DNA of 7,423 nt from Burkholderiales bacterium (GTDB lineage Bacteria; Pseudomonadota; Gammaproteobacteria; Burkholderiales; Burkholderiaceae_F): NCBI GenBank assembly GCA_021298875.1, contig JAJTHJ010000268.1:1-7423 (forward strand). Direction: 5' to 3'. This document shows positions 1-5,865 of this stretch, piece by piece. A program made the position numbers and the translations under genes. The notes below the pieces were generated by a model, which searched no databases, was not told the origin of the DNA, and worked only from the letters and a program-made list of their open reading frames with translations. How positions within the stretch are numbered: the first letter of the stretch is position 1; every line of letters starts with the position of its first letter.

Positions 1-640
1 CGGCGGCTTTGGCCTGTGCGGCATCCCGGAGGCGCTGATTGCGGCGCTGCGCGACTTGGGGGTGAAGAACCTCACTTGCGTCAGCAACAACGCAGGCGTG
101 GATGGCTTTGGCCTCGGCCAGTTGCTCGCCACGCGGCAGATCAAGAAGATGATCTCGTCCTACGTGGGCGAGAACAAGGAATTCGAGCGCCAATATCTGG
201 CCGGCGAGCTGGAACTGGAGTTCACGCCGCAAGGCACGCTCGCGGAGCGGATGCGTGCGGGCGGCGCCGGCATCCCGGCGTTTTTCACGCGCACCGGCGT
301 GGGCACCATCGTCGCCGAGGGCAAGCCGACGCAGACCTTCGACGGTGTGTGGGGCGGCAAGGAGTATGTGATGGAGCGCTCGATCCGCGCCGACCTGTCG
401 CTGGTCAAGGCCTGGCGCGCGGACAAGCAGGGCAATCTCGTGTTCCGCAAGACTTCGCGCAATTTCAACCCGGTGGTGGCGATGTGCGGCAAGGTCACGG
501 TGGCGGAGGTCGAGGAGATCGTCGAGAACGGCAGCATCGATCCCGATCACGTGCACACGCCCGGCATCTTCGTGCAGCGGATCGTGCTGAACACGACGCC
601 GGAAAAGCGCATCGAACAACGCACCGTGCGGCAGAAGTAA
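1..640 (+). CDS. scoA: Succinyl-CoA:3-oxoacid CoA-transferase subunit A (5' partial)
   Basis: Alpha subunit of a family I CoA-transferase, which moves CoA from succinyl-CoA to acetoacetate or another 3-oxoacid; cytoplasmic, active with subunit B. The reading frame is open from base 2, so the start lies outside the window. The first visible residues, GGFGLCGIPE, are the glycine-rich family signature, so roughly 20-25 N-terminal residues are missing. Later stretches (VSNNAGVDGFGLGQLL, KKMISSYVGENKEFERQYL, HVHTPGIFVQRIV and a C-terminal KRIEQRTVR) match the SCOT-type subunit rather than the broader AtoD group. The TTG at 56 is an internal leucine, not the start. The gene ends in TAA at 638-640 and scoB follows 12 bp later, so the two are surely one operon. 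AtoD of an acetate-type CoA-transferase is the alternative, less likely from the C-terminus. Confidence 0.95.
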   Translation, partial: GGFGLCGIPEALIAALRDLGVKNLTCVSNNAGVDGFGLGQLLATRQIKKMISSYVGENKEFERQYLAGELELEFTPQGTLAERMRAGGAGIPAFFTRTGVGTIVAEGKPTQTFDGVWGGKEYVMERSIRADLSLVKAWRADKQGNLVFRKTSRNFNPVVAMCGKVTVAEVEEIVENGSIDPDHVHTPGIFVQRIVLNTTPEKRIEQRTVRQK

Positions 641-644
641 GGAG
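638..644 (+). promoter_or_regulatory. Shine-Dalgarno site of scoB overlapping the scoA stop codon
   Basis: TAAGGAG covers the scoA TAA stop, with AAGGAG at 639-644 and 8 bases to the ATG at 653. This is a strong ribosome binding site, consistent with coupled translation of the two subunits in equal amounts. It also fixes the scoB start at 653. Confidence 0.8.
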
Positions 645-652
645 CGCAGACC

Positions 653-1300
653 ATGGCATGGACTCGTGAACAAATGGCCGCGCGCGCCGCGCAAGAACTG
701 CGCGACGGCTACTACGTCAACCTCGGCATTGGCCTGCCCACGCTGGTGGCCAATTACATCCCGGCCGGGATGGATGTGATGCTGCAATCGGAAAACGGCC
801 TGCTCGGCATCGGGCCGTTTCCGCTCGAAGAAGAGGTCGATCCCGATCTGATCAACGCCGGCAAGCAACTGGTGACGGCGCTGCCGGGGTCGAGCTTTTT
901 CTCCAGCGCGGATTCTTTCGCGATGATCCGCGGCGGGCACATCAACCTCGCCATCCTGGGCGCGATGCAAGTGGCCGAGAACGGCGATCTCGCCAACTGG
1001 ATGATCCCCGGCAAACTGATCAAAGGCATGGGCGGGGCGATGGATCTCGTCTCGGGAGTCGAGCGCGTGATCGTGCTGATGGAGCACTGTGCCAAGAACG
1101 GCGAGCACAAGATTCTCCAGCGCTGCACGCTGCCGCTGACTGGGCGCGGCGTGGTCAACCGGATCATCAGCGACTTGGGGGTGTTCGACATTGGCGCCGA
1201 TGGGTTGACCGCGGTCGAACTGGCGCCCGACGTGACGCAGGAAGAAGTGCGGATGAAGACCGGCTGCCACGTGCGTTTGTCGCATTTGGTGGCGGCTTGA
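653..1300 (+). CDS. scoB: Succinyl-CoA:3-oxoacid CoA-transferase subunit B
   Basis: Beta subunit of the 3-oxoacid CoA-transferase. It carries the catalytic glutamate that forms the enzyme-CoA thioester. The motif LQSENGLLG at residues 44-52 is the family I signature; Glu47 is the nucleophile. Other conserved stretches are the N-terminal NLGIGLPTLVANY (residues 23-35), MIRGGHINLAILGAMQV, and the MIPGKLIKGMGGAMDLV loop. At 215 aa it has the usual length of bacterial ScoB and looks complete. The ATG at 653 is preceded by a strong AAGGAG. It lies 12 bp after scoA in the same direction. The product should work in ketone-body, acetoacetate or poly-hydroxybutyrate-derived carbon use; the context does not say which. 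No terminator follows directly, although repeat element 1 begins 48 bp downstream and could act at the RNA 3' end. Confidence 0.96.
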   Translation: MAWTREQMAARAAQELRDGYYVNLGIGLPTLVANYIPAGMDVMLQSENGLLGIGPFPLEEEVDPDLINAGKQLVTALPGSSFFSSADSFAMIRGGHINLAILGAMQVAENGDLANWMIPGKLIKGMGGAMDLVSGVERVIVLMEHCAKNGEHKILQRCTLPLTGRGVVNRIISDLGVFDIGADGLTAVELAPDVTQEEVRMKTGCHVRLSHLVAA

Positions 1301-1347
1301 TGGTTGGTCGGACGCACCGGACTCGCGGCAGTCGGCGTCGTGGCCAA

Positions 1348-1420
1348 CGGTCTTCCCTCACCCCAACCCCTCTCCCACCGGGAGAGGGTGGCCGCGCGGC
1401 CGCCGGGTGAGGGAAGACCG
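1348..1420. repeat. Palindromic intergenic repeat, element 1 (three-way-junction fold)
   Basis: A perfect 16-bp inverted repeat (CGGTCTTCCCTCACCC at 1348-1363, complement at 1405-1420) encloses two further hairpins. One is a 9-bp stem CCCTCTCCC/GGGAGAGGG at 1368-1376 and 1380-1388 with a 3-base loop. The other is the 12-bp palindrome GGCCGCGCGGCC at 1390-1401. Together they can form a stem with two internal arms. The sequence resembles the CCCTCACCCCAACCCCTCTCCC-type repeats I recall as scattered between genes in many beta- and gammaproteobacteria. It lies 47 bp after scoB and 58 bp before the CDF gene. There is no U-run for a classic intrinsic terminator, but RNA made from it could still block 3' exonucleases or help end transcription. 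Confidence 0.8.
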
Positions 1421-1478
1421 CTGAACGAAGTCGCCGTCGCTCGATGGTCCGCGGAGTCCTGACAAGCGGTTGCAACTT

Positions 1479-2420
1479 ATGAGCACCCACAACCACCTCG
1501 GCTCCCACGCCGACGGCGATTCCGGCTACACGCACCAGTCGGGCGCCAGCGGCGGCCGGGCGCTGGCGTTTGCGGTGGTGCTGACCACCGGCTACGCGCT
1601 GGTGGAACTCATCGGCGGTTTGTGGTCCGGCTCGCTCGCGCTGCTGGCCGACGCCGGCCACATGGCGACCGACTCCGCGGCGCTGCTCTTCGCACTCGCC
1701 GCCAACATCATCGCGCGGCGGCCGGCATCGGATCGGCATTCGTTCGGCTTGGCGCGCGCCGAGGTGATCGCCGCCTTCGTCAACGCCATCGCGATGCTGG
1801 CCGTGGTGGTGTGGATTTACATCGAGGCCATTGACCGCATCCGCCATCCCGTGGAGGTCAAGGGCGGCGAGGTGTTCCTGATCGCGGTGATCGGCTTGTT
1901 GGTGAACATCGCGGTGGCCTGGGTGCTGTCGCGCGACCGCGAGAACGTCAACACCCGCGCCGCCTTCATCCACGTGCTGGGCGATCTGCTGGGGTCGGTC
2001 GCGGCGATCGTCGCCGGCTTGGTGATCTACTTCGGCGGGCCGCTGGTGGCCGACCCGCTGCTGTCGATGTTCGTTGCCGCGCTGATCCTGCGCTCGACCT
2101 TCGGCGTGCTCAAGGAGACGACCTTCGTGCTGATGGACAGTGTGCCGCCGGGGGTGGATTACCAGGAAGTTGGCCGCCGGCTCGCGGCCATCGGCGGTGT
2201 GAAGTCGGTGCACGATCTGCACGTGTGGTCGATGGTGCCGGGGCGCAGTGCGCTCTCTGCGCACGTGCTGGTCGAAGACATCGCCCGCTGGCCGGCCATC
2301 CTGCGGCAGGCGCGCGAGATACTGATCAAGGACTTCGGCATCGACCACGTGACGCTGCAACCCGAATGGCTGCGCGCCGAGCCGATGCCGGCGGCGATTC
2401 CGGTCAAGCCAGCGTCTTGA
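1479..2420 (+). CDS. Cation diffusion facilitator (CDF) metal exporter, CzcD/ZitB-like
   Basis: Inner-membrane metal/proton antiporter, 313 aa from the ATG at 1479. The histidine-rich N-terminus (His4, 6, 10, 19) is typical of zinc-type members. Six hydrophobic segments lie near residues 29-49, 51-78, 93-118, 130-151, 163-186 and 188-206. The transport-site pairs are visible: His61/Asp65 in segment 2 (ADAGHMATD) and His165/Asp169 in segment 5 (FIHVLGDLL). HxxxD in both segments is the pattern of the Zn(II)/Cd(II)-preferring subgroup. The rest (about 207-313) is the cytoplasmic ferredoxin-like domain with VHDLHVWSMVPGRSALSAHV. A TTG at 1470 could add three residues, but MSTHNH is the natural beginning. 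The Shine-Dalgarno is weak. No metal regulator is beside it, so induction by metal cannot be read from context. Zinc is the likely substrate by inference; cadmium or cobalt are possible. Confidence 0.93.
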   Translation: MSTHNHLGSHADGDSGYTHQSGASGGRALAFAVVLTTGYALVELIGGLWSGSLALLADAGHMATDSAALLFALAANIIARRPASDRHSFGLARAEVIAAFVNAIAMLAVVVWIYIEAIDRIRHPVEVKGGEVFLIAVIGLLVNIAVAWVLSRDRENVNTRAAFIHVLGDLLGSVAAIVAGLVIYFGGPLVADPLLSMFVAALILRSTFGVLKETTFVLMDSVPPGVDYQEVGRRLAAIGGVKSVHDLHVWSMVPGRSALSAHVLVEDIARWPAILRQAREILIKDFGIDHVTLQPEWLRAEPMPAAIPVKPAS

Positions 2421-3127
2421 AGAGCCAGAGGGCGCCGAGCAGGATCGGCTGGTGCAGCAGATAGGCGGTGAGCGGCCAGCGGCCGAGCGCGACCAGTGAC
2501 CGCGGGGGTCGCTCGTTCAAGCGTGCCGCGGGACCGGCGAGCGCAAACCCCCGCTTTTGCCACAGCGCGCCCAGCGCGAGACCCGCAGCCACGGCCGCGA
2601 ACCAGGGGAAGATCGGCACGTAATCGATCGAGCGCGGCCTGCCGGTGCCCAGGCCGACGATGCTCCCGAGTTCCGAGTTGAACCGCGGGTCGCTGTACCC
2701 GGCCCACAGCAGCAGCGCGCCGGCGGCGACCAGCAGGTTCCACGCCCCCCAGACGCACCAGCGGCCAGGCGAGCAGCAGCGCGACCGCCACGAAGTGCAA
2801 GATGCCGAAGCGGACGAAGAGCGGCCCCACCACCAGCGCGCTGCCGGCCGACACCAGCGCGGCCGCGCCGGCAACCTGAAGCCAGCGCCACGCAAAGTCT
2901 GCGGGCGATGGCCGCCACTGCGCCCGCAGCACGAGGCCCAGGCCCACCAGCAGCAGGAATTGCGTGGTGATCGCCGTGCGCCAGGCGATCCAGACCGGGT
3001 CGCGCGCCATCACCGTGCCGTACCAACCGAAGAAGGTCAGGTCGTAAATGAAGTGGTAGACGATCATCTGCGCGATGGCAAAGCCGCGCAAAGCGTCGAT
3101 CAACGGCAGGCGGGCGGGGCTTGGCAT
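2404..3127 (-). pseudogene. DUF1624 / HGSNAT-catalytic-domain membrane protein, frameshifted
   Basis: Multi-pass membrane protein of the DUF1624 family (heparan-alpha-glucosaminide N-acetyltransferase catalytic domain), possible acyl transfer to a sugar across the membrane; the bacterial substrate is unknown. It starts at ATG 3127 with LPLIDALRGFAIAQMIVYHF, carrying the family's LRG and a conserved His25 and Asp29 (YHFIYDL). The frame holds through FGILHFVAVALLLAWPLVRLG (about residue 127), then shifts at a run of six G on this strand (2745-2750). In the next frame the family match continues: AWNLLVAAGALLLWAGY, DYVPIFPWFAAVAAGLALG and the C-terminal LGRWPLTAYLLHQPILLG, ending in TGA at 2404-2406. 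Removing one G gives a continuous 240-aa protein, the usual family length. Unrepaired, the first frame runs antisense into the CDF gene to about 2159. It could be a pseudogene, a sequencing error or a slippage-controlled gene. Its 3' end overlaps the CDF gene's end by 17 bp. Confidence 0.85.
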
Positions 3128-3181
3128 CGCGGCAGGCGGGGGCGGCGCGCGGCAGTGGCAGAAGAGTCTAAGGGGCGTCGG

Positions 3182-3187
3182 TATACT
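3182..3187 (+). promoter_or_regulatory. Probable -10 box of the pyrG promoter
   Basis: TATACT, close to the sigma-70 consensus TATAAT, sits about 50 bases before the pyrG ATG in an otherwise GC-rich spacer. No good -35 box is found: the 17-bp-spaced hexamer is CAGAAG at 3159-3164, so any promoter would lean on the -10 or an activator. It would drive pyrG and probably kdsA behind it. Confidence 0.45.
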
Positions 3188-3239
3188 GCCGCTTTACCGG
3201 TAGCGTGCGGCGCAGCCAGCGCGGCGAACAGAGCAAAAG

Positions 3240-4910
3240 ATGACGAAATACGTCTTCGTTACCGGTGGCGTGGTGTCCTCGCTCGGCAAGGGCATCGCCG
3301 CCGCCTCCCTCGCTGCGATCCTCGAATCGCGTGGCCTCAAAGTCACCCTGATCAAGCTCGATCCGTACATCAACGTCGATCCGGGCACGATGTCGCCGTT
3401 TCAGCACGGCGAGGTGTTCGTGACCGAAGACGGCGCGGAGACCGACCTCGATCTGGGTCACTACGAGCGCTTCATTTCCACGCGCATGCGGCGGGTGAAC
3501 AACTTCACCACCGGCCAGATCTACGAGTCGGTGATCAAGAAGGAGCGGCGCGGCGAATACCTCGGCAAGACCGTGCAGGTGATCCCGCACATCACCAACG
3601 AGATCCAGGACTACGTCGAGCGCGGCGCGCGCGCCGCCTGGGACGGCAAGGCCGACGTGGCGATTGTCGAGATCGGCGGCACGGTGGGCGACATCGAGTC
3701 GCTGCCCTTCGTCGAGGCGGCGCGGCAGATGAGCCTGCGGCTGGGGCGCGGCGCCTGCTGCTTCGTGCATCTGACGCTCGTGCCGTTCATCCCCTCGGCG
3801 GGGGAACTCAAGACCAAGCCGACCCAGCACAGCGTGCAAAAGCTGCGCGAGATCGGCATCTCGCCCGACGTGCTGCTGTGCCGGGCCGACCGGCCGGTGC
3901 CGGACGAGGAGCGGGCCAAGATTTCGCTCTTCTCCAACGTGCCGCTGAATTCCGTGATCTCGGTGTGGGACGCCGATTCGATCTACAAGATTCCCGGCAT
4001 GCTGCACAAGCAAGGGCTGGACGAGATCGTTTGCTTCACGCTCGGCATCGTGCCGCGGCCAGCCGACCTGTCGGCCTGGGAAAACCTCGTCTACGCGCTC
4101 GAGCATCCGCAGCACGAAGTGACCATCGGCATGGTCGGCAAGTACGTGGAGTTGTCGGATTCGTACAAGTCGCTCAACGAGGCACTGGCGCACGCCGGCA
4201 TCCACACTCGCACGCGGGTGAAGATCGAATACGTGGATTCCGAGCAGATCGAAAAGACGGGCCGCGCCGATCTGTCGCATCTGGATGCGGTGCTGGTGCC
4301 GGGCGGCTTCGGCAAGCGCGGCACGGAGGGCAAGATCGCCGCGGTGCGCTACGCGCGCGGGCAGGGCGTGCCGTATCTGGGTATCTGCTTCGGCATGCAA
4401 CTGGCGACGATCGAGTTCGCCCGCCACGTCTGCGGCCTCGCGGGGGCCAACTCGACCGAGCTCGACCCCGACACGCCGCACCCGGTCGTGGCGCTGATCA
4501 CCGAGTGGATGGACCGCACCGGCCGCATCGAGCGGCGCGACGAGCAATCCGACCTCGGCGGCACGATGCGGCTGGGCGCGCAACGCTGCCCGGTGGAGCC
4601 CGGCACGCTGGCCGCGCGCGTTTACGGCGCCGAGGTCAACGAGCGGCACCGCCACCGCTATGAAGTGAACCCCGCCTACGTGCCGCAACTGGAGGCCAAG
4701 GGTTACAAGATCAGCGCGCGCACGCCCACCGAGCATCTGCCTGAGATCATGGAGTTGCCGTCGCATCCGTTCTTTATCGGCGTGCAGTTCCACCCCGAAT
4801 TCACCTCTACGCCGCGCGGCGGGCATCCGCTGTTCAAGGCGTTCATCGAAGCCGCGCTCGCCTATCAGCAAAAGCGCGGCGGGCCGCATTTGAGGAAGGT
4901 GGCGGCGTGA
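3240..4910 (+). CDS. pyrG: CTP synthase
   Basis: Makes CTP from UTP using ATP and glutamine-derived ammonia; the last step of pyrimidine nucleotide synthesis, cytoplasmic, tetrameric. At 556 aa it is slightly longer than the 545-aa E. coli enzyme. The synthetase domain (about 1-265) begins YVFVTGGVVSSLGKGIA with P-loop Lys17, followed by KLDPYINVDPGTMSPFQHGE and VEIGGTVGDIES. The glutaminase domain (about 290-550) shows VLVPGGFGKRG, the nucleophile Cys383 in YLGICFGMQ, and His518/Glu520 in VQFHPEF, so both activities should be intact. The start is ATG 3240 with only a weak Shine-Dalgarno. It opens the pyrG-kdsA-eno-ftsB cluster and has its own likely promoter. By remembered sequences it resembles betaproteobacterial PyrG (TKYVFVTGG, RVNNFTTGQIYESVI), unlike xanthomonad versions (PLIFVTGG). 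Confidence 0.98.
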   Translation: MTKYVFVTGGVVSSLGKGIAAASLAAILESRGLKVTLIKLDPYINVDPGTMSPFQHGEVFVTEDGAETDLDLGHYERFISTRMRRVNNFTTGQIYESVIKKERRGEYLGKTVQVIPHITNEIQDYVERGARAAWDGKADVAIVEIGGTVGDIESLPFVEAARQMSLRLGRGACCFVHLTLVPFIPSAGELKTKPTQHSVQKLREIGISPDVLLCRADRPVPDEERAKISLFSNVPLNSVISVWDADSIYKIPGMLHKQGLDEIVCFTLGIVPRPADLSAWENLVYALEHPQHEVTIGMVGKYVELSDSYKSLNEALAHAGIHTRTRVKIEYVDSEQIEKTGRADLSHLDAVLVPGGFGKRGTEGKIAAVRYARGQGVPYLGICFGMQLATIEFARHVCGLAGANSTELDPDTPHPVVALITEWMDRTGRIERRDEQSDLGGTMRLGAQRCPVEPGTLAARVYGAEVNERHRHRYEVNPAYVPQLEAKGYKISARTPTEHLPEIMELPSHPFFIGVQFHPEFTSTPRGGHPLFKAFIEAALAYQQKRGGPHLRKVAA

Positions 4911-4927
4911 ATCTCGCGCACAAAATT

Positions 4928-4967
4928 CCCTCCCCCGCTTGCGGGGGAGGGTTAGGGTGGGGGCGGA
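4928..4967 (+). repeat. Palindromic intergenic repeat, element 2, between pyrG and kdsA
   Basis: A hairpin with a perfect 10-bp stem, CCCTCCCCCG (4928-4937) and CGGGGGAGGG (4942-4951), with the 4-base loop CTTG. It is followed by TTAGGGTGGGGG (4952-4963). The layout, a G/C-rich hairpin plus a GTTrGGGTGrGGG tail, is the same as element 1 read on the minus strand, so the two are probably one repeat family in opposite orientation. It fills nearly the whole pyrG-kdsA gap. No U-run follows, so read-through into kdsA is likely. Its G-rich tail ends about 8 bases before the kdsA ATG. Confidence 0.8.
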
Positions 4968-4974
4968 ACTCGGT

Positions 4975-5829
4975 ATGAAGCTCGCCGGCTTCGACGTTGG
5001 CCTCGACCGGCCGCTCTTCCTGATCGCCGGCCCCTGCGTGATCGAGTCCGAGCAACTCGCGCTCGACACCGCCGGTGCGCTGAAGGAGATCACCGCGGCG
5101 CTAGGCATCCCCTTCATCTACAAGTCGAGCTTCGACAAGGCCAACCGCTCCTCGGGCGCGAGCTTCCGCGGCCTCGGCATCGACGAAGGGCTGCGCATTC
5201 TGGCCGAGGTCAAGCGCCAGATCGGCGTGCCGGTGCTGACCGACGTGCACAGCGAAGACGAAATCAAGCCGGTCGCCGCCGTGGTCGATGTGTTGCAGAC
5301 CCCGGCATTCCTGTGCCGGCAAACCGACTTCATCAGTGCCTGCGCGGTGGCCGGCCCGCCGGTCAATATCAAGAAGGGCCAGTTCCTCGCCCCGCACGAC
5401 ATGAAGAACGTGATCGACAAGGCCCGCGCCGCCGCACGCGCGGCCAGCCTGTCCGAAGACCGCTTCATGGCCTGCGAGCGTGGGGTCAGCTTCGGCTACA
5501 ACAATCTGGTGAGCGACATGCGCGCGCTCGCCATCATGCGCGAGACCGGCTGCCCGGTGGTGTTCGATGCCACGCACTCCGTGCAGCAGCCGGGCGGCCT
5601 CGACGGTCGCTCGGGTGGCCAGCGCGAGTTCGTGCCGGTGCGGTCGCGCGCCGCCGTGGCCGTGGGCGTGGCCGGCCTGTTCGCCGAGACGCACCCGGAT
5701 CCGGAAAAGGCCCTCTCGGATGGTCCGAACGCCTGGCCGCTGGGCAAGATGAAGGCGCTGCTGGAGACCCTGGTCGAGATCGACCAGGTCGCCAAGCGCG
5801 CGCTCGCCCGCGATGCCTCCCTGCTCTGA
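4975..5829 (+). CDS. kdsA: 3-deoxy-D-manno-octulosonate 8-phosphate synthase, metal-dependent class
   Basis: Condenses PEP with arabinose 5-phosphate to Kdo-8-phosphate, the committed step towards the Kdo of lipopolysaccharide inner core; cytoplasmic. It is 284 aa, the normal length for this TIM-barrel family. The start is ATG 4975 (MKLAGFDVGLDRPLFLIAGP); an in-frame TTG at 4939 would translate the repeat and is unlikely. Cys21 in AGPCVIES replaces the Asn of the E. coli enzyme (GGMNVLES), which marks the metal-dependent class. The other expected metal ligands are present: His201 (FDATHSVQ), Glu238 (FAETHPDP) and Asp249 (SDGPNAWPL). Also conserved are KSSFDKANRSS, PVLTDVH, FLCRQTDF, NIKKGQFLAP and CERGVSFGYNNLVSDM. 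The initiation region lies just beside repeat element 2; a G-rich stretch (about 4960-4967) may serve as Shine-Dalgarno. It is likely co-transcribed with pyrG. Confidence 0.97.
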   Translation: MKLAGFDVGLDRPLFLIAGPCVIESEQLALDTAGALKEITAALGIPFIYKSSFDKANRSSGASFRGLGIDEGLRILAEVKRQIGVPVLTDVHSEDEIKPVAAVVDVLQTPAFLCRQTDFISACAVAGPPVNIKKGQFLAPHDMKNVIDKARAAARAASLSEDRFMACERGVSFGYNNLVSDMRALAIMRETGCPVVFDATHSVQQPGGLDGRSGGQREFVPVRSRAAVAVGVAGLFAETHPDPEKALSDGPNAWPLGKMKALLETLVEIDQVAKRALARDASLL

Positions 5830-5865
5830 TCCCTACTTTCCCTTTCCTCCCGACACACGCCATCC

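Noticed and set aside
1348..1420. Element 1 as a rho-independent terminator for scoAB
   Set aside because: No run of U follows any of the stems, so the classic signal is missing. A 3'-end stabilising role remains possible.
1319..1459. Wider imperfect inverted repeat GGACTCGCGG / CCGCGGAGTCC flanking element 1
   Set aside because: It needs a bulge, its arms are about 120 bp apart, and it is short for this GC content; not enough to define element borders or target-site duplications.
1167..2360. 397-aa minus-strand open frame opposite the end of scoB and the CDF gene
   Set aside because: His/Gln/Arg-rich composition typical of antisense to a GC-rich membrane protein gene. It also reads straight through the palindromic repeat.
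2645..4663. 672-aa plus-strand open frame across the DUF1624 gene and most of pyrG
   Set aside because: It is Arg/Ala/Gln-rich with no family features, runs antisense to one recognised gene and out of frame with another. It is a long open frame by GC bias alone.
4939..4974. Upstream in-frame TTG start for kdsA adding 12 residues (MRGRVRVGAELG)
   Set aside because: The extension is translated repeat sequence and is absent from the family N-terminus, which begins at MKLAGFDVGL.
3168..5117. 649-aa minus-strand open frame opposite pyrG and the start of kdsA
   Set aside because: Arg/His/Asp-rich shadow of pyrG with no recognisable domain. High GC removes stops from the antisense frame.
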